Assembly: GCA_016709385.1 (NCBI GenBank)
Contig: JADJMW010000010.1
Location: 20,645-84,644, forward strand
Length of the DNA: 64,000 nt
Direction of reading: 5' to 3'
DNA from: Candidatus Rubrivivax defluviihabitans
Lineage (GTDB): Bacteria; Pseudomonadota; Gammaproteobacteria; Burkholderiales; Burkholderiaceae_C
Positions within the stretch are counted from its first letter, which is position 1, and every line of letters begins with the position of its first letter. A program made the position numbers and the translations under genes. The notes beneath the pieces are model-generated. The model was given only the letters and a program-made list of their open reading frames with translations, was not told the origin of the DNA and did no database searches. Shown in pieces: positions 37,579 to 46,770 of the stretch.

Positions 37579-38236
37579 TCAGCCTGCCAATGCCGCCATC
37601 ACACGGGCGGCGATCTCCTCGACGCTGCCGGTGCCGCTGACACGCACCAGACGCGGTGCCGCGGCATCGCCGCCGGCGGCCCACTGGGCGTAGTAGTCGA
37701 TCAGCGGGCGCGTCTGGTCGCGGTAGATCTGCAGCCGCTTGCGCACGGTGTCTTCCTTGTCGTCGTCGCGCTGGATCAGCGGCTCGCCGGTGGCGTCGTC
37801 GCGGCCTGCCACCTTGGGCGGGTTGTACTTGACGTGGTAGGTGCGGCCCGAGGCCAGGTGCACGCGGCGACCGCTCATGCGTTCGATGATGGCTTCTTCC
37901 GGGCACGTCGATTTCCAGCACCACGTCGATCTTCACGCCGGCGGCCTTCATGGCGTCGGCTTGCGGCAGGGTGCGCGGAAAGCCGTCGAAGAGAAAACCG
38001 CTGGCGCAGTCAGGCTGCGTCAGGCGCTCCTTCACCAGGCCGATGATGATGTCGTCGCTGACCAGGCTGCCGCCATCCATGGTCTTCTTCGCCGCCAGGC
38101 CCATGGCGGTGCCGGCCTTGACGGCCGCGCGAAGCATGTCGCCGGTGGAGATTTGCGGGATGCCGAACTTCTGGCAGATGAACGCGGCCTGCGTGCCCTT
38201 GCCGGCGCCGGGGGCGCCCAGAAGAATCAGTCTCAT
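37579..38236 (-). CDS. adk: Adenylate kinase (one apparent frameshift)
   Basis: The first part (from 38236) has the P-loop GAPGAGKGTQA and the FLFDGFPRTLPQA NMP-binding region. The second part, in another frame, has the lid MSGRRVHLASGRTYHVKYNPP and the C-terminal helix. The frames meet at 37901-37903, where one extra base in a GGG run (+ strand) breaks V-P-E-E-A-I-I-E-R-M. Removing it gives exactly 219 codons (218 residues), the normal length. Adk is essential, so this is most likely a sequence error rather than a dead gene. It interconverts ATP+AMP and ADP. Confidence 0.93.
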
Positions 38237-38326
38237 CAGTGTTCTCGGTGGTATGGCTCGTTGGGCGCCGCGCGCGCCATGCGCCCTGGCGCGTCTCGAA
38301 ACGAGAATAGCACGCAGTGCCAGACG

Positions 38327-39098
38327 TCAAGCTGACGCCGCGGCTGCCGCAAACAGGGCCCGCACGCGGGCCAGATCCTCGGGTGTGTCGACGCCCGGCC
38401 CGGGGCCGTGTGCGGCCACGTGCACGGCGATGCGCTCGCCGTGCCAGAGCACGCGCAGCTGCTCGAGCGCCTCGCACTGCTCCAGCGGCGCCGGCGGCAG
38501 CGTGGGAAAGCGGCGCAGGAAACCGGCGCGGTAGCCGTACAGGCCCAGGTGGCGCAGCGGCGCTGGCACGGGCAGGGCGCTTACGCCGGCCTGGAAGCCG
38601 TCGCGCCACCAGGGCACGGGGGCGCGGGTGAAATACAGCGCGCGGCCGGCGGCGTCGAGCACCACCTTGACCACGTTCGGGTTCAGGAAGTCGGCCAGTT
38701 CCGCGATCGGGTGCGCCGCCGTGCTCATCACGCAGTCACGCCTGTCCGCCAGCAACTCGGCGCAGCGGCGCACCAGTGCGGGGTCGATCAGCGGTTCATC
38801 ACCCTGCACGTTGACGACCGCATCGTCGCCCTGCAGGCCCGAGCCGCTCGCAGGCCTCGGCCAGACGGTCGCTGCCGCTGGCATGGTGGCTGCCGGTGAG
38901 CACCGCGGCCACGCCGTGCGCGGCGCAGGCCTGCACGATGCGCTCGTCGTCGGCGGCCACGACCACGCGCGCGGCGCCGCTCGACACCGCGCGTTCGGCC
39001 ACGCGAACGACCATGGGCTTGCCGGCGATGTCGGCCAGCGGCTTGCCGGGCAGCCGCGTGGACGCCAGCCGCGCCGGGATCAGGACCGTGAAGTTCAC
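38327..39098 (-). CDS. kdsB: 3-deoxy-manno-octulosonate cytidylyltransferase (one apparent frameshift)
   Basis: The N-terminal frame has IPARLASTRLPGKPLADI and VVAADDERIVQA; the C-terminal frame has VNVQGDEPLIDPALV and VPWWRDGF. They join at 38838-38840, where one extra base in a CCC run separates CERLG from LQGDDAVV. Correcting it gives 256 residues, standard for KdsB. It activates Kdo with CTP for lipopolysaccharide synthesis. The start is GTG 39098, overlapping the small Trm112-like gene's stop. The gene is essential in most Gram-negatives, so sequence error is the likely cause. Confidence 0.92.
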
Positions 39099-39307
39099 TG
39101 CGCCGCAGTGGCCGCGGCCGCGTCGCTGTCGATCGTCGTGGCTTCGCTTTCCAGCATCACCGGAATGCCGTCGCGGATATGGAATGCCAGACGGTCGGCA
39201 CGACACAGCAGCGCGGTGGGGTGCAGGTCGGCATCGCGGCGCAACTCCAGCGGCCCCTTGCAGACGGGGCAGACGAGCAGGTTGACGAGGCGGTGGTCGA
39301 GGCTCAT
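39095..39307 (-). CDS. Trm112-family small zinc-ribbon-like protein
   Basis: A 70-residue protein of the Trm112p/YcaR family: DHRLVNLLVCPVCKGPLEL with a CxxC pair, then LLCRADRLAFHIRDGIPVML. It is commonly found between lpxK and kdsB in proteobacteria, as here. Both ends overlap neighbours (ATGA with the lpxK stop, TGA within the kdsB GTG start region), a sign of tight translational coupling. The role is not settled; relatives act as methyltransferase partners. Confidence 0.9.
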   Translation of the reverse strand: MSLDHRLVNLLVCPVCKGPLELRRDADLHPTALLCRADRLAFHIRDGIPVMLESEATTIDSDAAAATAAQ

Positions 39308-40350
39308 GGTGGGGTGGGCGCGGGCAGCCAGGACATCAGCTCGCCCACGAGTGAAGCAGGAAGCGCCAAGTCTAGCGGCACCACCCAGACCTGCGTGGCG
39401 CCGATGTGCGCCGGGTCGATCTTGACCGCGTCCTTCTCGGTGGTCACGACCTCGGCGCTGCCGGCCGGCCAGGGCAGGGTGGCGTAATCGTGGTGGTCGG
39501 GCAGGGGCAGGCGGGTGATGGTCAGCCCGGCCTGCTCCAGCATGGCGAAGAACTTCTCCGGTGCGGCCAGGCCGGCGGCGGCCAGCAGCGGGCGGCCGCG
39601 CAGATGGGCCAGGGGCCGTGCCTCCTGGCGGCTGCCGGCCGCCCACGCCGCCAGCGGCCAGGCCAGGCCAGGCTGCGCCGGACCAGTTCGCCGGGCAAGC
39701 CCGTGCTGGCAACGCCCCCGGTGTAGACGATGCGCGTGCGCGCCGGCAGCGACTTCGGCAAGGGCTCGCGCAGCGGCCCGGCCGGCAGCAGCAGGCCGTT
39801 GCCGGCGCCACGTTCGTCGAACACCACCCATTCGGCGCGGCGCGGCAGGGCGTGGTGCTGCAAGCCGTCGTCGGAAACGATGACGTCGACTTCAGGATGC
39901 CGGGCGCACAGCGCGCGGGCCGCTGCCACGCGGTCGCGGCCCACCCACACCGGCACCGCGGTGCGGCGGCGGATCAGCAGGGGCTCGTCGCCGACGTCCA
40001 CCACCGGGTCGCGCGCCGCCACTTCGCGCGCACCGGCATCGCGGCGCCCGTAGCCGCGCGAGATCACGCCCAGGGTGCCAGCCGGCCGCCGAAAGAGCCT
40101 GCACGAGGGCGATCACGGTGGGCGTCTTGCCGGCGCCGCCGACGATGAAATTGCCGACCACGATCACCGGCACCGGCAAGGCCTGCGGCCGCTGGCGCCG
40201 GCGCTGCCAGCCGGCCAGCGCGCGATACAGCCAGGACCAGGGGCGCAGCAACTGCGCCAGTGCGCTGGGCTGCGGCTGCCACCAGTGCTGCGCCAGCAGC
40301 GCCTCGGCGCGTGCGGCCAGCGTCGGCCCGCCCGTCACGGCCGGCGTCAA
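39304..40350 (-). CDS. lpxK: Tetraacyldisaccharide 4'-kinase (two apparent frameshifts)
   Basis: Three frames together give an intact LpxK: the membrane-proximal N-terminus and P-loop VVGNFIVGGAGKTP; then ISRGYGRRD and VIVSDDGLQHHAL; then EKFFAMLEQAGL, TTEKDAVKI and VVPLDLALP. The first break (40069-40071) is one extra base in a CCC run between GWHPG and VISRGYG. The second (about 39657-39672) is a third copy of the 5-bp unit CTGGC where two would keep the frame. Correcting both gives 346 residues. It phosphorylates the lipid A precursor. The start overlaps the exbD stop. Confidence 0.9.
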
Positions 40351-40772
40351 CGGGGCGCGCCGTTGGCGGTCTGCGCGGCGAAGGTCAGGCGCGACAGGCC
40401 GGCCCGGCGCGCGGCGTCCAGCACGTTCACCACCGCCTGGTGCGCCGCCATGGCGTCGGCCGAGATGATGACCACCGTATCGGGCCGCCCGGCGGCCGCA
40501 GCGGCCAGTTCGGCGCTCAGCAGCTCGACGCTGCGGCCGTCTACCGCCTGGCGGTTGACGGCGTAGCGGCCGTCGCTGGACACCGAGACGACGACTTCGC
40601 CCGGCCGCTCGCGCAGCTTCTCGGCGTCGGCCGCGGGCAGATTGATCCGCAATTCGGTGAAGCGTGAGTAGGTGGTCGACAGCATCAGGAAGATCAGCAC
40701 CACCAGCAGCACGTCGATGAACGGGATCAGGTTGATCTCCGGTTCCTCGAGGCGGCGGCGGCTGAACCTCAT
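40347..40772 (-). CDS. exbD: ExbD/TolR-family biopolymer transport protein
   Basis: A 141-residue protein with a short cytoplasmic N-terminus, one membrane helix holding the conserved Asp (LIPFIDVLLVVLIFLML) and a periplasmic domain. It partners ExbB, encoded 14 bp upstream, to harness proton flow for TonB. The TonB-dependent receptor at 58-61 kb would depend on such a motor. The stop overlaps the lpxK start. The exbB-exbD-lpxK-trm112-kdsB-adk order is typical of betaproteobacteria. Confidence 0.94.
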   Translation of the reverse strand: MRFSRRRLEEPEINLIPFIDVLLVVLIFLMLSTTYSRFTELRINLPAADAEKLRERPGEVVVSVSSDGRYAVNRQAVDGRSVELLSAELAAAAAGRPDTVVIISADAMAAHQAVVNVLDAARRAGLSRLTFAAQTANGAPR

Positions 40773-40785
40773 GGCCCGAGTCGGG

Positions 40786-41424
40786 TCAGTCCGGCGTGCG
40801 CACCGCGAAGCGCATCAGGTGCGGCACCATGCGCTCGGCGGCCAGTTCCATGACGAGCTGGAATTCGTCGACGCGGCGCCGGAAGTAGCGGTAGAACATC
40901 AGGGAGGGAATGGCGATCATGAGCCCGAAGGCCGTGTTGTACAGCGCCACCGAAATGCCGTGCGCCAGTTGCTGCGGGTTGCCCACGGCGCCGGCGCCGG
41001 GTGCCTGCGAACCGAAGATCTCGATCATGCCCACCACGGTGCCGAACAGGCCCAGCAGCGGCGCCGCCGCAGCGATGGTGCCCAGCGTGTTGAGGTAACG
41101 CTCGAGTTCGTGCACGGCGCTGCGGCCGGCGTTCTCGAAGGCCTGGCGCAGCGCCGGTTCAGTGATGCGCGGCTCGGCCGTCACGCCGCGCAACCCGGCG
41201 GCCAGCACCGCACCCAGCACCGAGTTGTCGGCCAGCTTGTTCACCACGTCGGCCGCCGGCAGGCTGTTGCGCGTGACACCGATCACCTCGTCCAGCAGCC
41301 GGGGCGGCGCCACCAGGCTGAGCCGCAGGTGGTAGAGGCGTTCGATGACCAGGGCCAGCGCCACCACGGAGCACAGGATCAGGGGCCAGATCGGCCAACC
41401 GGCCGCTTGTATGATCGAAAGCAA
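40786..41424 (-). CDS. exbB: MotA/TolQ/ExbB proton channel protein
   Basis: About 212 residues with three membrane segments: an N-terminal one (WPIWPLILCSVVALALVIERL) and two flanking the conserved TolQ/ExbB core (LGTIAAAAPLLGLFGTVVGM; ALYNTAFGLMIAIPSLMFY). No in-frame ATG precedes the first helix; TTG 41424 gives the expected N-terminus (LLSIIQAAGWP), while the longer frame upstream is unlike the family. It forms the motor with ExbD. Confidence 0.92.
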   Translation of the reverse strand: MLSIIQAAGWPIWPLILCSVVALALVIERLYHLRLSLVAPPRLLDEVIGVTRNSLPAADVVNKLADNSVLGAVLAAGLRGVTAEPRITEPALRQAFENAGRSAVHELERYLNTLGTIAAAAPLLGLFGTVVGMIEIFGSQAPGAGAVGNPQQLAHGISVALYNTAFGLMIAIPSLMFYRYFRRRVDEFQLVMELAAERMVPHLMRFAVRTPD

Positions 41425-41764
41425 GGGGTCTGGTGAACGTTCGAGTGGGGCTGAAACGCCCGCTGCGGCGCGATTATGGCCGATCGATCGGCTACGGCAG
41501 CCGGCACCCGTCGAGGGCCGCTGGCGTGGCTTCAGGATATCCACCGAATCTGTGGACAAGTTTGTGGGCAAGCACCCGGCAGCGTCGGCCCATTGGCAGT
41601 TTTGCTGCCCGGTCACCAGGTTGCTGAATAATTGAGCAACGAAAAATCCAGTCAAATCAACGGTTTGCGCAAATGTTTCGGTTTCGTGACCGGCATCTTG
41701 CGCGGGCGGGCCTTGCGCTGCGCGCTTGTGGACTTCCAATGCCGCGCCAACCGGGCCTCTTGGC
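41425..41764. promoter_or_regulatory. Divergent exbB/xseA intergenic region with DnaA-box-like words
   Basis: This 340-bp gap has three 9-mers close to the DnaA box: ATATCCACC (41538-41546), TGTGGACAA (41551-41559) and TGTGGGCAA (41563-41571). An inverted repeat GTTGCT-N9-AGCAAC lies at 41620-41640, and 41620-41680 is AT-richer than its surroundings. It must also hold both gene promoters, which I cannot place precisely. No gene is seen. Confidence 0.3.
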
Positions 41765-43068
41765 ATGATTGAGCCCGAATCTGCCCCGCTGCAGCGGCCG
41801 CCCTGGGGCGTGGCGGCGTTGCTGCTGGCCACCGGCGATGCCTTGGCCGCGCGTTTTGGCGCCGTCGCCGTGCGCGGCGAACTTTCGGGGCTGACGCGGG
41901 CGGCCAGCGGCCACTGGTACTTTTCGCTCAAGGACGCCGACGGTGCCCCCGCGCTGCTGCGCTGCGCGATGTTCCGGCGCGCCGCGGTGCTCGTGGACTT
42001 CGTGCCCGCCGACGGCCTGCAGGTCGAATTGCGTGGGCGCCTGGGCGTGTACGAACCCCGCGGCGAACTGCAGATGGTGGTGGAGTCGCTGCAGCGGCTC
42101 GGTGCCGGCACCCTGTACGAGGAATTCCTGCGCCGCCGCGCGCGGCTGGAAGCGCAAGGCCTGTTCGACGCCGCGCGCAAGCGGCCGCTGCCGGCCTTCC
42201 CGCGGGCCATTGGCGTCGTCACCTCGCTGGGGGCGGCCGCGCTGCGCGACGTGCTGACCACGCTGCAGCGGCGTGCACCTCAGGTGCGCGTGGTCCTCTA
42301 CCCGACCCCGGTGCAGGGTGCCGAGGCGCCGGCCGCACTGGCCGCGGCGCTGCAGCGCGCCGGGCAGCGGCGCGAGGTGGACGCGCTGCTGCTGGTGCGT
42401 GGCGGCGGCTCGTTGGAAGACCTGTGGGCCTTCAATGACGAGCGCGTCGTGCGCGCCGTGGTGGCGTGCCCGCTGCCGGTGGTGTGCGGCGTCGGCCACG
42501 AGACCGACATCACGCTCGCCGACCTGGCGTCCGACCTGCGTGCGCCGACGCCGACCGCCGCGGCGGAGCTGGCGCGCCGGCGCGCCTGGAGGCGCTGGCG
42601 GCCCTGGGTTCACGCCAGGCCGTGCTGCAGCGCGTGCTGCAGCGCAGCCTGCAGACGCGGGCGCAGCAGTTGGACACAGTGGCGTTGCGCCTGGACCGGC
42701 CGGCAAAGACGCTGCAATTGCAGGCGCAGCGGCTGAACGACCTGGCGCGCCGGCTCGGCCTGGCGTTGCGCCACAGCCGCGACTGGCACGCCCAGGCGCC
42801 GCAACGACTGGCACAGCGCCTGATGCGCGCGGCCGCGGCGCAGTTGCAGCAGCAGCGCCTGGCGCTGGCCGGCGCACAGGAAAGACTGCGGGCGCACGAC
42901 CCGCACCGCGTGCTGCAACGCGGTTATGCCTGGGTCGAATCGGCCGACGGCCGGCCGGTGATTTCGGCGCTGGCCCTGCGGCCCGGGCAGGCGGTGCGCG
43001 CCGTGTGGGCCGATGGCCGCGCCCGCGCCGAGGTGTTGGACGTGGAGCCCCTGCCGCCGACGCCGTGA
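41765..43068 (+). CDS. xseA: Exodeoxyribonuclease VII large subunit (one apparent frameshift)
   Basis: The N-terminal OB fold (VRGELSGLTRAASGHWYFSLKD cut across residues 40-62) and catalytic core (GVVTSLGAAALRDVL, DALLLVRGGGSLEDLW, PVVCGVGHETDITLADL, APTPTAAAEL) are in one frame. The coiled-coil C-terminal half and HDPHRVLQRGYAW are in the next. The shift lies at about 42571-42575 in a GC-rich stretch, one base missing. Corrected length is 434 residues, normal for XseA. It degrades single-stranded DNA with XseB. Likely sequence error. Confidence 0.9.
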
Positions 43069-43119
43069 AACCCGGCTGCCTACAATGAACGGTATCGTCA
43101 TTCAACGAGGATCCCTGCC

Positions 43120-43701
43120 ATGGAACACACGCTGCCCGCCCTCCCGTATGCCATCGACGCGCTGGCGCCGCACTACAGCCGCGAGACGCTGGAGTACCAC
43201 CACGGCAAGCACCACAACGCCTATGTCGTGAACCTGAACAACCTGCAGAAGGGCACGGAGTTCGAGTCCCTGGCGCTGGAAGACATCATGCGCAAGTCCT
43301 CGGGCGGCATCTACAACAACGCGGCGCAGGTCTGGAACCACACCTTCTTCTGGCATTGCATGAAGCCGGCCGGCGGCGGCGAACCCGGCGGCGCGCTGGC
43401 GGCGGCCATCAACGCCAAGTGGGGTTCCTACGCCGCATTCAAGGAGGCCTTCGTCAAGTCGGCCGTGGGCAATTTCGGTTCCGGCTGGACCTGGCTGGTG
43501 AAGAAGCCCGACGGCAGCCTGGACATCGTCAACACCGGCGCCGCGGGCACGCCGCTGACCACCGCCGACAAGGCGCTGCTCACGGTGGACGTGTGGGAAC
43601 ACGCCTACTACATCGACTACCGCAACCTGCGGCCGAAGTGGGTGGAGACCTTCCTCGACAAGCTCGTCAACTGGGACTTCGTGCAGGCCAATTTCGCCTG
43701 A
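43120..43701 (+). CDS. sodB: Superoxide dismutase, Fe type
   Basis: A 193-residue Fe/Mn superoxide dismutase. Metal ligands are visible: His in YHHGKHHNAYV, His in WNHTFFWHCM, and Asp/His in DVWEHAYYIDYRN. The FFWHCMKP and FGSGWTWLV context is that of the iron enzymes. No signal peptide, so cytoplasmic. Its ATG follows a GAGGATC site. It is convergent with the DUF192 gene; a GGGCCT-AGGCCC inverted repeat lies between them. Confidence 0.95.
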   Translation: MEHTLPALPYAIDALAPHYSRETLEYHHGKHHNAYVVNLNNLQKGTEFESLALEDIMRKSSGGIYNNAAQVWNHTFFWHCMKPAGGGEPGGALAAAINAKWGSYAAFKEAFVKSAVGNFGSGWTWLVKKPDGSLDIVNTGAAGTPLTTADKALLTVDVWEHAYYIDYRNLRPKWVETFLDKLVNWDFVQANFA

Positions 43702-43738
43702 AGGGCATGGCGGCTGCCGGCCGCGGCGCGTGCGGGCC

Positions 43739-44206
43739 TCAAGGCCCGAATGGACCGCCGCGCAGCCGCTGCCCCGGCTTGATGCCGCGCTTGGCAAACC
43801 AGCCCTGGTTCATCTCCAGCGCATAGCGCACCGGTGCGGCAGAACAGTGCGACTCGTCGGATCGAGGCTGCATGTCGGCCAGGTTGACGATGGTGCCGTC
43901 TTCGGCGATGAACGCGATGGTCAGCGGGATCAAGGTGTTGCGCATCCAGAAGCAGCGCACGCCGCTGTCGGCATTGACGAAGAGCATGCCCTCGTTGGCG
44001 CCCATCGCGGTGCGGAACATCATGCCGGTGGCCTGCTGAACGGGCGTCACTGCCACTTCGGCGCGGATGAGGTGCATGCCGGCACTGAGCTGCACGGTCT
44101 CCAGCCGCGGCTGGGGTACCGTCTGTGCCGCCGCGGCGAAACAGACGGCGAGCAGACCCGGAAGGGCCAGCACGGCGCGAGGGGAAAGGGCTTTGATGAA
44201 AGTCAT
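43739..44206 (-). CDS. DUF192 family exported protein
   Basis: A 155-residue protein with a signal peptide (LSPRAVLALPGLLAVCFAAA) and a DUF192 domain: TPVQQATGMMFRTAMGANEGMLFV, CFWMRNTLIPLTIAFI and the C-terminal ALEMNQGWFAKRGIKPGQRL. Such proteins are periplasmic and of unknown role. It is transcribed divergently from ccoI. ATG 44206 gives the standard signal; a longer frame upstream has no support. Confidence 0.9.
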   Translation of the reverse strand: MTFIKALSPRAVLALPGLLAVCFAAAAQTVPQPRLETVQLSAGMHLIRAEVAVTPVQQATGMMFRTAMGANEGMLFVNADSGVRCFWMRNTLIPLTIAFIAEDGTIVNLADMQPRSDESHCSAAPVRYALEMNQGWFAKRGIKPGQRLRGGPFGP

Positions 44207-44271
44207 GGGGTATATAAGCGGCAGACGATAGATTATCGGGCTCCCGACAGGGGCTGCCGATCGGCCCGCCG

Positions 44272-46531
44272 ATGACCGCTGCCACCGCCGTACCTTCCCC
44301 TGCACCGCTCACGGTGGTCGACGATCCGATCGAACAGGGTCGGTATACGCGCTGGGTGACCGGTGCCGCGGGTGAGAAGCTGGGCGAGAGTTCGCTGCAG
44401 CTGTCGGGCATGGTTTGCGCGGCCTGCGCCGGCATCATCGAACGCGCCATCGGCGCTGTCGAGGGCGTGCGCTCGGTGCAGGTGAGCGCAGCGGCGCAGC
44501 GCGCCACCGTCTGCTGGGACCCCGAACGCACGCGGCCCTCGGCGTTGATCGAAGCCGTGCGCGGCGCCGGCTACGAAGCCGTGCCCGACGCCGCCGCCCC
44601 TGCGCGGGCACTGCGCCGGCGCGAGCACCGGCAGGCGTTGTGGCGGCTGTTCGTGGCCAGCTTCTGCGCCATGCAGGTGATGATGATGGCCACGCCCAGC
44701 TACGTGGCGGGCCCGGGCGAGCTGGCGCCCGATCTGTGGCAGTTGCTGGCCTGGGGCAGCTGGCTTCTTTCGTTGCCGGTGCTGGCGTTTTCCGCCGGAC
44801 CCTATTTCAGCGGCGCCTGGCGGGCGCTGCGCCAGCGCCGCATCTCGATGGAGGTGCCGGTGGCGCTGGGCCTGGTCATCACCTTCATCGCCAGCACGGG
44901 CGCCACCTTCGATCCCGGCGGCATCTTCGGCGACGAGGTCTATTTCGATTCGCTGACCATGTTCGTGAGCTTCCTGCTCGCTGCACGCTACCTGGAACTG
45001 CTGGCCCGCCACCGCGCGGCGCAGGCGCTGGAATGCGCGCTGGCCCGCCTGCCCGAGACGGCCTGGCGCGTGGCTGCCGACGGCAGCACGCAAGCCGTGA
45101 GCGTGCACCGCCTGCGCCCCGGCGACCAGGTGCGTGTGCCGGTGGGCCAGGCCTTCCCGGCCGACGGCGTGCTGCAGGGCGGCACCACGCGCGCCGACGA
45201 ATCGCTGCTCAGCGGCGAGTCGCAGGCGGTGGCCAAGGCCGATGGCGCCGCGCTGGTGGCGGGCAGCGTGAACCTGGGCGCGCCGGTGCTCATGCGCGTG
45301 CAGCGCGTGGGCGCCGATACGCGCTTCGAGGCCATCGTCTCGATGATGCGCAGCGCCATGAGCCAGCGCCCGGCAGCAGCGCGGCTGGCCGACCGCTGGG
45401 CTGCGCCGTTCCTGTGGGTGGTGCTGCTGCTGGCGGCGGGGGGGGCCGCCGTGTGGAGCGTGATCGACCCGTCGCGCGCGGTGTGGGTGGCGGTGTCGGT
45501 GCTGATCGTCACCTGCCCCTGCGCGCTGTCGCTGGCTGCGCCTGCGGCCCTCCGGCGGCGGCGCGCGCGGCCTGGCGCGGCGCGGCGTGATGGTGCAGCG
45601 GCTGGATGCCATCGAGGCGCTGGCGAAGGCGCAGCACTTCTTCTTCGACAAGACCGGCACGCTCACCGAAGACCGGTTGCAGTTGTCGGCGGTGAGCTTG
45701 ACGCCGGCCGGGCAGGGCGTCTTTGCCGACGCCAAGGCAGCCACGGCGCGCGCCGCGGCTCTGGCCGCGTGGTCGACGCATCCGCTCTCGCGAGCGCTGG
45801 CCGACGCCGGCGAGGCCGCAGCGTCGGCACCCGCTTGGTCGGCGATCGAGGAGGTGGCCGGGCATGGCCTGAGCGCGCGCGACGAGGGCGGCCGCACCTG
45901 GCGGCTGGGCGCCGCCGCCTGGGTCGACGCCACGGCCACGGCCGGCAACGCCGCCCAGGTCTGGCTGGGCTGCGACGGCCTTGCGCTGGCGGCCTTCGAA
46001 TGCGAGGAAGCGCTGCGCCCCGGCACCGCCGAAGCGCTGCAGGTGTTGCGCGCCGAGGGCGTGCAGGTCACCGTGCTCACCGGCGACACGCCGCAGCGCG
46101 CCCTGGCGCTGGCCGCGCGCATCGGCGTGGACGACGTGCTCGCCGGCGCCACGCCCGAGGCCAAGCTGGCGGCGGTGACGGCCGCCCAGGCGGCCGGGCG
46201 TCGCGTCGCGATGATCGGCGACGGCATCAACGACGCCCCGGTCCTGGCGCGCGCCGACGTCTCGCTGGCCATGGGGCAGGGCGCTCTGGTCTCGCGCAGC
46301 CAGGCCGACGCCGTGATCGCGTCCAACCAGCTCGGCGACCTGGTGCGCGCGCGGCACACTGCGCAGCAGGCACTGCGCATCGTGCGCCAGAATTTCGTCT
46401 GGGCCGGTTCGTACAACGCGCTGTGCATTCCGCTGGCGCTGGTGGGCTGGCTGCCGCCTTGGGCGGCCGGCCTGGGCATGGCGCTGAGTTCGCTCGTCGT
46501 GGTCTTCAACGCCTTGCGCGCGGCGCGCTGA
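44272..46531 (+). CDS. ccoI: cbb3-type copper-transporting P-type ATPase CcoI (one apparent frameshift)
   Basis: The first frame has an N-terminal metal-binding domain (SGMVCAACAGIIERAI), the A-domain (DESLLSGES) and the CPCAL membrane motif. The second has FFFDKTGTLTEDRL, the HP motif STHPLSRAL, VTVLTGDTPQRAL and AMIGDGINDAPVLA. The frames change at about 45551-45560, just after CPCALSLAAPAAL. Corrected length is about 753 residues. It exports copper for cbb3 oxidase assembly. It heads the cco cluster, with ccoS 17 bp downstream. Confidence 0.92.
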
Positions 46532-46548
46532 GCGGGCTGCGGTACAAC

Positions 46549-46746
46549 ATGGACAGCCTGTACCTGTTGATCCCGCTTTCGGTGGGGCTGGTGCTGGCGA
46601 TCCTGGCCGTGTTCGGCTGGGCGTTGCACGGCGGCCAGTTCGAGGACCTGGAATCCGAGGCTGAACGGATCCTGACCGAGGACGATCGGGCGCTTGATGC
46701 CGATCAAGCCTCCGACCCGGGTGCCCGCGAACAATCGCACGTTTGA
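46549..46746 (+). CDS. ccoS: cbb3-type oxidase assembly protein CcoS
   Basis: A 65-residue protein: one membrane helix (LYLLIPLSVGLVLAILAVFGW cut at residues 4-24) then the family motif ALHGGQFEDLESEAERIL. It is needed for maturation of the catalytic subunit. It sits between ccoI and ccoN, its usual place. Confidence 0.93.
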   Translation: MDSLYLLIPLSVGLVLAILAVFGWALHGGQFEDLESEAERILTEDDRALDADQASDPGAREQSHV

Positions 46747-46770
46747 TTTGACCTAGTGAGGAGAAGCGTT

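Noticed and set aside
37579..40350. Calling adk, kdsB and lpxK pseudogenes
   Set aside because: All three are essential, and single-base corrections (plus one 5-bp unit) restore exact family lengths, so errors in the sequence are likelier.
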